From UPXZ01 sp964634605 (GTDB lineage Bacteria; Bacteroidota; Bacteroidia; Bacteroidales; Paludibacteraceae), in the NCBI GenBank assembly GCA_964634605.1, contig CAZWLJ010000002.1:62001-126000 (forward strand): a stretch of 64,000 nt of DNA. The letters run 5' to 3'. How positions within the stretch are numbered: the stretch's first letter is position 1; every line of letters starts with the position of its first letter. The notes below the pieces were generated by a model. It had not been told where the DNA came from. It made no database searches and saw only the letters and a program-made list of their open reading frames with translations. The position numbers and the translations under genes were made by a program. Positions 41,537 to 51,314 of the stretch are shown in pieces.

Positions 41537-44500
41537 ATGAAAATATCTTTTTTGAATATAAAATCAGTGGTGCTGTTATTATTTTTCCTCACGGTCTGCA
41601 CCAGTCTGATGGCCGGGACAGAACATCTATTACCCAAACCACATCTGATAACAGCAGGAAGTGGTTATTTTAGTCTCAACCAACCTGTCCGGATTACTGT
41701 TCCGGAAACCGGAACAAATGATCCTGCCGTATTAGCTGAACTTACCTCACTAATTGTTTCGGGTGGTGGTACGGTTTCCGGTTCAGGCTCTGTATCCGTC
41801 GAAGCAGAACTTGTAACCTCGATACCGAATGCCGAATTTCAGGACGAAGCCTACTTACTCGAAGTTACGGAGAGTAAAATCTCGATTAAAGCCACAAAAA
41901 TAAAAGGTGCATACTGGGCAACCCAAACGCTTCATCAGCTTGCCGAAAACTCCGGTGGTAAAATCGAAGCATGCACCATCACCGACTGGCCTGCATTCAG
42001 GCTTCGCGGCTATATGCATGATGTAGGCCGCAGTTACATCGAATTTAATGAACTGAAAAATCACATACAGAAACTTTCACGCTACAAAATCAACACATTC
42101 CACTGGCACCTGACCGAAAATCAGGGCTGGCGGCTTGAAAGCAAGGTATACCCGCAACTCAATGCAAATTCAAGTTTTTCACGGTATCCCGGAAAGTTCT
42201 ACACCATTGCACAGGCAAAAGAGTTAGTGACATTTGCCCGTCAGCACGGCGTACAAGTCATACCTGAAATTGATATGCCCGGGCATAGCGAGGCATTCCG
42301 CAAAGCGATGGGACATGTGATGCTTACCGAAGCCGGACTTGCAGAAATGAAAGCCATCATGACCGAAGCCTGTGAAACCTTTGCCGGTGTGGAATGGATG
42401 CATATAGGCAGCGACGAAGTAAGAGCTGCTGATACTCAGGGAGCTACTATGAGTGATTCTGAGTTTATTCCAATCATGTCTGCTCATATCCGGGCACTGG
42501 GTAAGAAAATTGTCGTATGGCGTCCCGGACATGGTTACTCCGAAAGCGATGTGGATATGGTACACATGTGGTCGAGCAGCGGTAGTACGCTAGGTTCGCT
42601 GCCTGCCATCGATTCGCGCCTGCACTACATCAATCACTACGACCAGTATGCCGATGTGGTAAGTCTGTATAACAGCACCATTGCCATGCAAACCAAAGGA
42701 AGCCAGCAGTATCCGGGAACAATTATCGGAATATGGAACGACCGGATCGTACCCACCGACAGAGACATTGTGATTCAAAACGCATTTTACCAATCCATGC
42801 TCGCAATGGCAGAACGTGCCTGGCTGGGCGGCGGAAAAGGATATTTTTACACCATTGGCACCAAACTGGACCCTGCTGACCTGGAATTTGCCGACTGGGA
42901 ACGACGCTTTTTGTTCCAAAAAGCCAATTTCCTGAAGGATGAACCCATTGCTTACGTCAAACAAACCAATGTGCAGTGGAAAATTACCGACCCGTTCTCC
43001 AATGGTGGAAATGTGAATATGGTTTTCCCTCCGGAAACATCTGAAACTGCATCCTCATACACCTACAATGGCACTGTATACAACACAGGCAGTGCCACAG
43101 GAGCCGGTATTTACCTGCGTCACGTTTGGGGTACCACCATTCCGGCATTCTTTCCGAGTCCGTTAGCCAGTTCCACAGCTTATGCTTACACGTACGTTCA
43201 TTCACCCTCTCAGCAGACCGTTGGATTGCAACTGGAATTCCAGAATTACGGACGCTCCGAAGCGGATCTGGCTGCCCCGCAAGGGCAATGGGATTATTAC
43301 AACAGCAAAGTATGGATTAACGGAACGGCGATAAATCCACCGGTATGGCAAAATACACACACCAGCAAAAGCAATGAAATCACGCTGAAAAATGAGAATT
43401 TCACGGCACGTCCACCCATATCAGTCACTTTACAGCAAGGATGGAATAAAGTGCTGATCAAGTTGCCGAACAATGGTTTTTCAAACAGTGCTGTTCGGTT
43501 GATGAAATGGATGTATACCTTTGTTTTTGTTACACCGGATGGTAAAAACGCGGTGGAAGGCCTTATATATTCTCCGGAAAAAAACATGAATCCATCATTA
43601 GATGTACTGATAAATGCCATTGACAAGGCAAATTCAACTAAAAACTCGGCATCAGTGGGGTCTGAGCCGGGAAAGTACTCAACGGCAGTGGTAGCAGAGT
43701 TTCAAAACCAAATAGATGCTGCTTCTGCCGTAAGAAACAATCCGGGTCTGACTAATGATGAATATAAAGCTGCCGCCGAAATTCTCATAACCCAAACTGA
43801 ACTGTTCAGAAAAAAAATAAATTTACCCAAAGTAAGCACTGAAAAAAAACAGTACTGGTATTCACTCTCGGCACCACTGAGAGATGCCACACGAGCAATT
43901 GCATTTCCAGGCGACAACACAGCTCTGACAGGTCTGGTTTTCACTGCCGGTACAGATAAATTTCTCTGGAAAATAATACAGAATACAGATGGAACTTATA
44001 ATATTGTAAGTAAAGTAAAAGACAGCCATATCAATCAGAACTCGGCTTACAACACTGCATTAAAAGCTCAAAACGGTATTCCTGTTTCAACCGGATGGAA
44101 CTTTACCCCCATTTACACCAATCAGTATTTCGCCATATCAAACGGCGATGTTCAGATGAATCAAACCGGAAGTGGATTGAGTTATCAGATATACAACTGG
44201 GGAGGTGGCAACAATACAACCGACACCGGATGTCAGTTTCTTTTCAGACTGGAAAATATGGCCGGAGCCGACGCTTTAGACTCGTTATCAACAACGATTG
44301 AAAATGTATCGGGAAATATAATCCTGACTCCAGCCGGAACAGAACCCGGGGAATATACTGTCGAAAATATATCCATTCTGAATGAAGCCATCGATCAGGC
44401 TACAACGGTAAAAAACAACCCCGCCTCCACACAGGCAACCCTCAGAAATGCCAGAAGTGAGTTACTGACAGCTTACGAGAATTTTAAAAATTCAATCAAT

Positions 44501-45133
44501 CTGCCTCTTGCAAGCAGTACCGAAACCACCATCTGGTACTCACTCACCGCTGTGAGAGAAAACAGATCTGTTTCCTTCCAGGGAATTGGCAATACATTGC
44601 TTGGAGAGACCTATCAGAGTAATACCGACAAATTTCTCTGGAAATTAGTCCCGCTAAACGACAACACATACAGTCTGGTAAGCAAAACACCAGAAACCCA
44701 GAACGTGTATATTTCCACTGCTTCACCCAAATTATCCGCCTTATCGGGTACACAAATTTCCGGAGGCTGGAAATTTACGCCGATTTATAAAAACAACTAT
44801 TTCATCATTACTGCCGGAACTTCGCAGTTTAACCAGGGAAATTCCGGAACTGCCTATGCAATAAACAACTGGGGAAATGGTACGAATACTACCGACGACG
44901 GATGTCAGTATATCATTACTACCCGGCAGAAAATCACTACAGGCGTGGAAAACGAGTATGAAATTCCAAACCATATCTGGACTGAAAAGGGATTTCTAAG
45001 ATGTTCGGGAAACATGGACAACCTGAAAGTGTTTTCCATTACCGGACAGGAACTCGAAATAAACCGGCGCTTGCCTCAGGGGATAGTGGTTGTAAAAACT
45101 CCAAACACTTCCCTGAAACTTATTGTCCGGTAA
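41537..45133 (+). CDS. modular GH20 beta-N-acetylhexosaminidase, T9SS cargo
   Basis: The 1198-residue protein has a signal peptide (cleavage near LMAG), a GH20b N-terminal alpha/beta domain (about 30-150) and a GH20 TIM barrel (about 150-480) with VQVIPEIDMPGHSEAF and the catalytic pair in WMHIGSDEVR; most members have HIGGDE. Catalysis uses the substrate N-acetyl group. A beta-sandwich region (about 480-680) follows, then helical FIVAR-like segments and two copies of a roughly 145-residue module (about 760-908 and 988-1135) that carry YWYSLSA/IWYSLTA, DKFLWK and FTPIY. The last 60 residues are a T9SS sorting domain. It likely releases GlcNAc or GalNAc from surface or host glycans. Confidence 0.92.
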   Translation: MKISFLNIKSVVLLLFFLTVCTSLMAGTEHLLPKPHLITAGSGYFSLNQPVRITVPETGTNDPAVLAELTSLIVSGGGTVSGSGSVSVEAELVTSIPNAEFQDEAYLLEVTESKISIKATKIKGAYWATQTLHQLAENSGGKIEACTITDWPAFRLRGYMHDVGRSYIEFNELKNHIQKLSRYKINTFHWHLTENQGWRLESKVYPQLNANSSFSRYPGKFYTIAQAKELVTFARQHGVQVIPEIDMPGHSEAFRKAMGHVMLTEAGLAEMKAIMTEACETFAGVEWMHIGSDEVRAADTQGATMSDSEFIPIMSAHIRALGKKIVVWRPGHGYSESDVDMVHMWSSSGSTLGSLPAIDSRLHYINHYDQYADVVSLYNSTIAMQTKGSQQYPGTIIGIWNDRIVPTDRDIVIQNAFYQSMLAMAERAWLGGGKGYFYTIGTKLDPADLEFADWERRFLFQKANFLKDEPIAYVKQTNVQWKITDPFSNGGNVNMVFPPETSETASSYTYNGTVYNTGSATGAGIYLRHVWGTTIPAFFPSPLASSTAYAYTYVHSPSQQTVGLQLEFQNYGRSEADLAAPQGQWDYYNSKVWINGTAINPPVWQNTHTSKSNEITLKNENFTARPPISVTLQQGWNKVLIKLPNNGFSNSAVRLMKWMYTFVFVTPDGKNAVEGLIYSPEKNMNPSLDVLINAIDKANSTKNSASVGSEPGKYSTAVVAEFQNQIDAASAVRNNPGLTNDEYKAAAEILITQTELFRKKINLPKVSTEKKQYWYSLSAPLRDATRAIAFPGDNTALTGLVFTAGTDKFLWKIIQNTDGTYNIVSKVKDSHINQNSAYNTALKAQNGIPVSTGWNFTPIYTNQYFAISNGDVQMNQTGSGLSYQIYNWGGGNNTTDTGCQFLFRLENMAGADALDSLSTTIENVSGNIILTPAGTEPGEYTVENISILNEAIDQATTVKNNPASTQATLRNARSELLTAYENFKNSINLPLASSTETTIWYSLTAVRENRSVSFQGIGNTLLGETYQSNTDKFLWKLVPLNDNTYSLVSKTPETQNVYISTASPKLSALSGTQISGGWKFTPIYKNNYFIITAGTSQFNQGNSGTAYAINNWGNGTNTTDDGCQYIITTRQKITTGVENEYEIPNHIWTEKGFLRCSGNMDNLKVFSITGQELEINRRLPQGIVVVKTPNTSLKLIVR
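43609..44940 (+). repeat. internal duplication in the GH20 gene
   Basis: Two diverged copies of a helical linker plus beta-rich module: linker about 43609-43815 with module 43816-44262, and linker about 44364-44500 with module 44501-44940. Shared landmarks are the WYSL, DKFLWK, FTPIY and NNWG/YNWGGG-type motifs. Confidence 0.8.
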
Positions 45134-45268
45134 ATGACCTCTTTTCCCATCAGTTTTACGAAAAAAATCATCCAATGAATTGGAGTTGTTTACAAAAATG
45201 GTTTTGAAGCTAATAATAATTCAAACATTTTTTGTTTCTTTGCATTCCAATTTTTTTCGAATTTTAAA

Positions 45269-47305
45269 ATGAAGCATCTTTTTTCTTTTTTGTTTATTCT
45301 TATCGGGGTGAGCTTATTTGCTCAGGCTCCGTCAAATTATTATCTTTCTGCCGAAGGAAAAGCCGACGCAGCACTGAAAACACAACTCTACAGCATCACT
45401 TCATCTGACTATCAGAGTAAAAGTTACGATTATCTGTACACGATATACGAAACCAGCGATAAAACCCCCTCGGGAAAAGTTTGGGATATGTATTCCACAT
45501 GCGACTGGACATTTGGCTACAAAGAATGTGGCAATTACAGTTTGGTTTGTGATTGTTTTAATCGTGAACACTCCGTCCCTCAAAGCTGGTTCGACAGTCG
45601 CTCACCCATGGTGAGCGATGCTTTTCACGTGTATCCCACCGACGGAAAAGTGAATGGTCAGAGGAGTAATTACCCCTACGGCGAAGCGTTAAACGGCATC
45701 ACATTAAGTTCTAAAGCATTAGGTAAACTCGGATCAAACACATTTCCGGGCTATTCCGGTACCGTTTTCGAACCGGTGGATGAATACAAAGGCGACTTTG
45801 CACGAACCTATTTCTACTTTGCCACCCGTTACGAAAATATCATGACCTCTATCGGCGGAGCATCATTCAGCGGAAATAAGTACCCTGCTTTGACAGAGTG
45901 GTCGATCAATCTCTTCCTGAAATGGCACCGGCAGGACCCGGTCAGTCAGAAGGAAATTGACCGGAATAACGCGGTATATAATCATCAAAACAACAGGAAT
46001 CCGTTCATTGACCATCCTGAACTGGCTGAATACATCTGGGGCAACAAGAAAGGTATAGCCTGGTCGCAGTATATTCCATCAGGGCCCCAAATACTTACTC
46101 CGGCCAATAATTCAATTGTCGAATTCGGTAACATACCTTATCAGCAGAATTATTCCATTGTGATGGATGTAAAAGCTGCAAATCTGACCGGAAATTTAAC
46201 TCTGACACTAACAGGTGCCGATCAGTCTTACTTCTCGCTTTCCACTTCGACCATTACAAAAACACAAGCAGAAGCCGGTTATAAACTGACAATTACCTGC
46301 ACTCCTGAAAAACTGGGACTTGTATCAGCCGACATGACCATAAGCGGAGGCGGAATTACAGAGAATACAATTCATCTGAAAGCAACTTCCTCCGATACGT
46401 TTATGGCAACAGCACCAACCGGCATTACTCCAACCGGTTTTACGGCTAACTGGACAGCCTCAGCTAATGCAACCGGATATCAGCTAAATGTTTATTCGTA
46501 CAAGGTTTCGGGTACTACATCAAGAACCATTCTCGAGGAAGATTTCAATGCAATTCCCACAAACTGGACAATTACAGGTTATTCTGAAATTAGTCCTGCC
46601 AGCAACTTAAGAATGGCTTCGGGCAGCCAAAACTGTATTCTTACCACTCCGGCCATCGATTTATCGTCAAATACTACTTTAACCGTGCTGGCTAAACGGT
46701 ATAGTTCAGATACAAATGCCACTATACGGGTAGATGTGAATTCCGATTCACTCACTACATTTACCACCGGGGCTGATTACGAATACTTTACAGCTCCTGT
46801 TCCTGAAACGGGCACGAATGCTAAAATTACTTTCACGGTCCTGAAAGGCAAGCGGGTTTACCTGGATTACGTGAAAGTGGCAACCGAAGGCAGCGTGGAA
46901 TCTTCTGTATCTGTGGCCGGTTATCCGAAGCAAGTCGGAAATGTGCTGAATTATCAGGTTACGGGTCTGGAAAATGATTCAACCTATTTCTACACGGTAA
47001 CTCCGCAAGGAAACGGAGCACTCATTTCAAACGAAATCCGCGTGAAGACTTCAATTTCTGCAGGAACAACTCCGGTTTCAGACCTGTCGGAACATGTTAT
47101 TTATTTCGCCAACAACACTCTGTATATCAGCAATCTGAAATCAGACAGCCGGATTGTCGTGTATTCAGTTTTAGGGAATAAGATACTTGATTATGAAGTG
47201 AACTCCGATCAGGTGAGTCTGCCTTTTGACTTCAAAGGGATTTTCATATTACAAATAATGACTGAAAACAAAGTGACCGGAAGCAGAAAAATGATTTTAC
47301 ATTAG
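45269..47305 (+). CDS. secreted endonuclease I family nuclease with T9SS domain
   Basis: The 678-residue protein has a signal peptide (cleavage near LFAQ). Residues about 25-270 are an endonuclease I (NucM-like, His-Me finger) domain: CFNREHSVPQSWF with the catalytic His, then DAFHVYPTDGKVNGQRSNYPYGE and NRNPFIDHPELAEYIWG. Residues about 275-375 are an Ig-like module, about 385-580 a fibronectin-III-like segment split by a jelly-roll (ILEEDFNAIPTNWTITG), and the final 75 residues a T9SS sorting domain. It would degrade extracellular DNA at the surface for phosphate or nucleoside supply. It follows the GH20 gene after 135 bases. Confidence 0.92.
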   Translation: MKHLFSFLFILIGVSLFAQAPSNYYLSAEGKADAALKTQLYSITSSDYQSKSYDYLYTIYETSDKTPSGKVWDMYSTCDWTFGYKECGNYSLVCDCFNREHSVPQSWFDSRSPMVSDAFHVYPTDGKVNGQRSNYPYGEALNGITLSSKALGKLGSNTFPGYSGTVFEPVDEYKGDFARTYFYFATRYENIMTSIGGASFSGNKYPALTEWSINLFLKWHRQDPVSQKEIDRNNAVYNHQNNRNPFIDHPELAEYIWGNKKGIAWSQYIPSGPQILTPANNSIVEFGNIPYQQNYSIVMDVKAANLTGNLTLTLTGADQSYFSLSTSTITKTQAEAGYKLTITCTPEKLGLVSADMTISGGGITENTIHLKATSSDTFMATAPTGITPTGFTANWTASANATGYQLNVYSYKVSGTTSRTILEEDFNAIPTNWTITGYSEISPASNLRMASGSQNCILTTPAIDLSSNTTLTVLAKRYSSDTNATIRVDVNSDSLTTFTTGADYEYFTAPVPETGTNAKITFTVLKGKRVYLDYVKVATEGSVESSVSVAGYPKQVGNVLNYQVTGLENDSTYFYTVTPQGNGALISNEIRVKTSISAGTTPVSDLSEHVIYFANNTLYISNLKSDSRIVVYSVLGNKILDYEVNSDQVSLPFDFKGIFILQIMTENKVTGSRKMILH

Positions 47306-47407
47306 CCAGATTTGTGAAGTAATGTTTTTGGTATAAATTTTCAGAAGAAATTGAACAAAATTCGACAATAAACGTTTGAGAATTATATTTTTTTTAATTA
47401 TTTATAC

Positions 47408-48541
47408 ATGAAAATACACGAATACCAGGCAAAAGAAATTTTTGCGCGTTACAATATACCTGTAACCCGCGAACTACTCTGCTTCACAGCCGATGAAGTG
47501 GTTGCCGCTGCCGGGAAACTGGGTTTTCCGGCCGTAATAAAGGCTCAGGTGCTCACCGGCGGACGAGGCAAAGCCGGCGGCGTGAAATTAGTGAAAAACG
47601 CTGACGAAGCCCGTGAAGCTGCCGGAAAAATCCTCGGTATGGATATCAAAGGTTATACCGTTGAAAAAGTATTGCTTGCCGAAGGTGTAAAATTCCACTC
47701 CGAAATTTATGTCGGGCTCACCATTGACCGCAACTCCAAATCGGTAATCCTGATGGCTAGCCGCGAAGGTGGTGTGGAAATTGAAGATGTAGCCAGAGAA
47801 AATCCCGATGCCATTCTTAAAATCCCTGTTGAAGCTGATCTGGGAATGACACCATTCCTTGCCCGCAAAATTGCATTCCGCCTTTTCGACGATTTTAATT
47901 TGGTGAAACAGGCAGCCGATTTATTCCGGAAAATGTACAAAATCTGCCTCGATACCGATGCTTCGCTGGTTGAAATCAATCCGCTTGTAATAACCGACGA
48001 AAACACGCTGCTGGCATTGGATGGTAAAATGAATTTCGACGACAACGCCCTGTTCCGCCAGCCGGAAATCGAAAAGCTATTCGAACCGGACGAAAACGAA
48101 CTCAAAGAAATCCTGGCGAAAGAAAAAGGACTGAGTTACATCAAACTCGACGGAAACATCGGCTACATGGTCAACGGTGCCGGACTGGCCATGGCAACCA
48201 TGGATATGATAAAAATGTATGGCGGCGAACCGGCAAACTTCCTCGATATCGGCGGAAGTTCCAACCCGCAGAAAGTAATTGATGCCATGAACCTTATTCT
48301 TTCCGACGAAAACGTAAAAGTGGTAATGATCAATATCTTCGGCGGAATTACCCGCTGCGATGATGTAGCACGCGGTCTGCTTGCTGCACTGGAGCAACTG
48401 AATGTAAAAGTGCCGGTCGTTGTCCGTTTATCCGGAACAAATGCTAAAGAAGGTTTGGAAATTCTGCACGGTACAAATCTTACTGTGGTTGAAAGCATGA
48501 CCGAAGCTGCAAAGAAAGCAATCGAACTTAGCAAAATGTAA
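47408..48541 (+). CDS. sucC: succinate--CoA ligase, beta subunit
   Basis: With SucD it interconverts succinyl-CoA and succinate with ATP or GTP in the citric acid or reductive branch. The 377 residues show the ATP-grasp domain with MKIHEYQAKEIFARYNIPV, VIKAQVLTGGRGKAGGVKL and LVEINPLVI, and the C-terminal CoA-ligase flavodoxin-like domain with FLDIGGSSNPQKV and INIFGGITRCDDVA. The alpha gene follows after two bases, so the operon is coupled. Confidence 0.97.
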   Translation: MKIHEYQAKEIFARYNIPVTRELLCFTADEVVAAAGKLGFPAVIKAQVLTGGRGKAGGVKLVKNADEAREAAGKILGMDIKGYTVEKVLLAEGVKFHSEIYVGLTIDRNSKSVILMASREGGVEIEDVARENPDAILKIPVEADLGMTPFLARKIAFRLFDDFNLVKQAADLFRKMYKICLDTDASLVEINPLVITDENTLLALDGKMNFDDNALFRQPEIEKLFEPDENELKEILAKEKGLSYIKLDGNIGYMVNGAGLAMATMDMIKMYGGEPANFLDIGGSSNPQKVIDAMNLILSDENVKVVMINIFGGITRCDDVARGLLAALEQLNVKVPVVVRLSGTNAKEGLEILHGTNLTVVESMTEAAKKAIELSKM

Positions 48542-48543
48542 TC

Positions 48544-49419
48544 ATGAGCATATTAGTCAATAAAAACACACGCCTGATAGTTCAGGGAATTACAGGCAGA
48601 GATGGTGGCTTTCACACCTCCAAAATGAAAGCATACGGTACAAACATCGTAGGTGGCGTGTCGCCCGGAAAAGGCGGACAGACCGTGGAAGGAATTCCCG
48701 TTTTCAACACCGCCGAAGAGGCCGTGAAGCAAACCGGTGCCAACACATCCATTATTTTTGTTCCGGCATCGGTGGCAGCCGATAGTATTCTCGAAGCAGC
48801 TGAAGCGGGCATAAAATTAGCAATTGCCATTACCGAAGGCATTCCAACACTCGATATGGTGCGTGTAATGCCTTATCTGAAGAAAAAAAGCACCATGCTG
48901 ATCGGCCCAAACTGTCCGGGATTAATAACTCCTGACGAAGCGTTGGTGGGAATTCTGCCGGGAAATATCTTCAAAAAAGGAAATGTCGGACTTATCAGCC
49001 GAAGCGGTACGCTGACATACGAAATGGTAAACCAGCTTACCACCAACGGAATTGGTCAAAGCACCTGTGTAGGCATTGGCGGCGACCCGGTAGCCGGATT
49101 GTACTATCAGGAATTGCTGAAAATGTACCAGAACGACCCTGAAACCGAAGCAGTTGTACTCATAGGTGAAATTGGCGGCGATGCCGAAGAAAAAGCAGCC
49201 GAATACATCAAAAATCACCTGACAAAACCGGTTGTGGCATTCATAGCCGGGCAAAGCGCACCTCCGGGAAAACGAATGGGACACGCCGGTGCCATCATCT
49301 CCAGCGGAAGTGGCACGGCGGCCGAAAAGATTGCAGCATTCGAAGCAGCCGGAGTGCCCGTGGCCAGAAAACCGGAAGATATTCCCGTGCTGGTGAAAAG
49401 GGCACTTCAATACGGGTAA
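48544..49419 (+). CDS. sucD: succinate--CoA ligase, alpha subunit
   Basis: Holds the CoA-binding Rossmann domain (LIVQGITGRDGGFHTSKM, VSPGKGGQTVEGIPVFN) and the phosphohistidine His247 in RMGHAGAIISSG. The 291 residues are the usual length. NCPGLITPDE and GIGGDPVAGLYYQELLKM are further family blocks. A strong terminator follows 40 bases downstream, closing the sucCD operon. Confidence 0.97.
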   Translation: MSILVNKNTRLIVQGITGRDGGFHTSKMKAYGTNIVGGVSPGKGGQTVEGIPVFNTAEEAVKQTGANTSIIFVPASVAADSILEAAEAGIKLAIAITEGIPTLDMVRVMPYLKKKSTMLIGPNCPGLITPDEALVGILPGNIFKKGNVGLISRSGTLTYEMVNQLTTNGIGQSTCVGIGGDPVAGLYYQELLKMYQNDPETEAVVLIGEIGGDAEEKAAEYIKNHLTKPVVAFIAGQSAPPGKRMGHAGAIISSGSGTAAEKIAAFEAAGVPVARKPEDIPVLVKRALQYG

Positions 49420-49458
49420 AATGCTCCCCGGGCACTGTAACACATTTTTTGTACAGAA

Positions 49459-49493
49459 AAGTCAGCGGACAAATTGTCCGTTGGCTTTTTTTT
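49459..49493 (+). terminator. terminator of sucCD
   Basis: A 13-pair stem (two wobbles) from AAGTCAGCGGACA with TGTCCGTTGGCTT around a 3-base loop, followed by an eight-T run. Confidence 0.9.
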
Positions 49494-49558
49494 GTTTGAC
49501 TTGCAAATGTACCTGCCAGATTCCCCGATAAATTCAGAATAAAAACAAGAATTTCGTT

Positions 49559-49927
49559 TTAATCCCTGAACATAAAATATACGGCAAATATCAAACAAAT
49601 AAAACCTATCAAATGGTTTGTTTTGAAGGTTTCATTCTTAAAAACCAGAAAAGAAAATGCCATAAACACTGTGAGAGTTATCACTTCCTGAATTACCTTG
49701 AGCTGAACAAGGGTGAAAGGACCGCCATTTTCCCTGAAACCGATGCGGTTTGCAGGCACCTGGAAGAAATACTCGAAAAGTGCGATGCTCCAGCTTAACA
49801 AAATAATTCCGGCAAGGCTTAACTTCTGAAACCAGGAATATTCGGACAACTTCAGATGGCCATACCAGGCAAGCGTCATAAAGATATTTGAAAAAATCAA
49901 TAATGCGATTGTGAGAAAAGATTTCAT
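49559..49927 (-). CDS. DUF486 family small membrane protein
   Basis: A 122-residue protein with four membrane helices, of the DMT-superfamily-like DUF486 family. Conserved blocks are FMTLAWYGHLK near residue 20, the central SWSIALFEYFFQVPANRIG and the QLKVIQEVITLTVF segment. The topology resembles half-size small multidrug-resistance or sugar/nucleotide transporters, but no substrate is known to me. A -7 box (TACTTTTG) lies 30 bases upstream on the minus strand. Confidence 0.88.
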   Translation of the reverse strand: MKSFLTIALLIFSNIFMTLAWYGHLKLSEYSWFQKLSLAGIILLSWSIALFEYFFQVPANRIGFRENGGPFTLVQLKVIQEVITLTVFMAFSFLVFKNETFKTNHLIGFICLIFAVYFMFRD

Positions 49928-49957
49928 ATTATATTAACAACTTATTTTTTCAGCGTG

Positions 49958-49965
49958 CAAAAGTA
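49958..49965 (-). promoter_or_regulatory. -7 box of the DUF486 gene
   Basis: TACTTTTG on the minus strand, 30 bases before the ATG. Confidence 0.55.
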
Positions 49966-50020
49966 GTAATTTTATTTGCTTTAAAATCCACATGGAATAG
50001 GCATTTCAAGCAAAAAAATG

Positions 50021-50028
50021 TATTTTTG
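50021..50028 (+). promoter_or_regulatory. -7 box of the SpmA/SpmB-like gene
   Basis: TATTTTTG, 47 bases before the ATG at 50076. It is probably shared by ybeY downstream. Confidence 0.5.
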
Positions 50029-50075
50029 TAAATTATTTCTTCAAACAACAAGCTATAAACTACAAACTTTCTCTA

Positions 50076-51308
50076 ATGGCTTTAAACTACATCTTCATCG
50101 CTTTTATACTGATTGCTTTCGTGGTGGCACTTGTGCAAATGATTTTTTTTGGAAACACGGCAATTTTCAACGACATTCTCCAGTCTGTTTTCGGTTCGGC
50201 AAAGTCCGGATTTGAGATTTCGCTGGGTCTTACAGGCATCCTGACATTCTGGATGGGAATCCTCAGGGTGGCAGAACAAGGCGGAGCTATGAATGTTCTT
50301 TCACGTATTGTAGCACCTTTTTTCACACGCATTTATCCCGAAATACCGAAAGATCATCCGGCGCTCAGCAGCATTTTTCTGAATATGTCGGCCAATATGC
50401 TTGGTCTGGATAATGCTGCCACTCCTATGGGTCTGCAGGCTATGCAGCAAATGCAGGAGCTGAATCCGAAGAAAGACACGGCTTCCAACCCGATGATTAT
50501 GTTTCTTGTGCTCAATACCGCCGGTCTGGTACTGGTACCTATGACGGTGATGATGTATCGCGCACAGTTTGGGGCGGTGAATCCTGCCGATGTGTTTCTT
50601 CCGATTGTAATAGCCACGCTCTGCGCCTGGATGACAGGGCTGATTCTGGTTTCCATCATACAAAAGATCAACCTGTTCAACCGGGTAGTAATGGGTGTTT
50701 TGCTTTCACTTATCGCACTGATTGTTGCTATTGTATATCTTTTCAGCAAACTATCTCAGGAGCAGATTACAGCTTATTCCAGTTTCGCCGCTGCCTTTAT
50801 CATTCTTTCCATTATCGTGGCATTTGTGCTGATGGCATTCCGAAAAAAAATAAATGTGTACAACACCTTTATCGAAGGTGCAAAAGATGGCTTCAAAGTT
50901 GCTGTAGGCATTATTCCTTACCTGGTTTCGATACTGGTGGCCATCGGCATGTTTCGTGCATCGGGCGCAATGGATTTGCTGGTTGACGGAATTCGGTACC
51001 TTGTTCTGATCACAGGAGTGAATGCCGATTTTGTGGAAGCTTTGCCCACGGCAATCATGAAACCACTAAGCGGAAGCGGAGCACGCGGAATGATGGTGGA
51101 AACGATGAAAGAATTTGGTGCGGACTCGTTCGCAGGGCGACTTTCATCCATTATCCAGGGATCAACTGACACAACATTCTATATACTCGCAGTCTATTTC
51201 GGCTCAGTGAAAATAACAAACACACGTTATGCTGTGATTGCAGGGCTTACAGCCGATTTGGTGGGTATTCTGGCAGCTGTTTTTTTGGGGTATCTGTTTT
51301 TTCATTAA
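50076..51308 (+). CDS. nucleoside-recognition (SpmA/SpmB-like) membrane protein
   Basis: The 410-residue inner-membrane protein contains two nucleoside-recognition (Gate) domains that are separate proteins (SpmA and SpmB) in spore formers: the first half with GMNILSR-like GGAMNVLSRIVAPFFTRIYPEIPKDHPALSS and MSANMLGLDNAATPMGLQAM, the second with IEGAKDGFKVAVGIIPYLVSILVAIGMFRASGA and MKPLSGSGARGMM. Each part has several helices. The family's substrate in non-spore formers is unknown; transport of small molecules is inferred. ybeY follows after six bases. Confidence 0.9.
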   Translation: MALNYIFIAFILIAFVVALVQMIFFGNTAIFNDILQSVFGSAKSGFEISLGLTGILTFWMGILRVAEQGGAMNVLSRIVAPFFTRIYPEIPKDHPALSSIFLNMSANMLGLDNAATPMGLQAMQQMQELNPKKDTASNPMIMFLVLNTAGLVLVPMTVMMYRAQFGAVNPADVFLPIVIATLCAWMTGLILVSIIQKINLFNRVVMGVLLSLIALIVAIVYLFSKLSQEQITAYSSFAAAFIILSIIVAFVLMAFRKKINVYNTFIEGAKDGFKVAVGIIPYLVSILVAIGMFRASGAMDLLVDGIRYLVLITGVNADFVEALPTAIMKPLSGSGARGMMVETMKEFGADSFAGRLSSIIQGSTDTTFYILAVYFGSVKITNTRYAVIAGLTADLVGILAAVFLGYLFFH

Positions 51309-51314
51309 TCTGAT

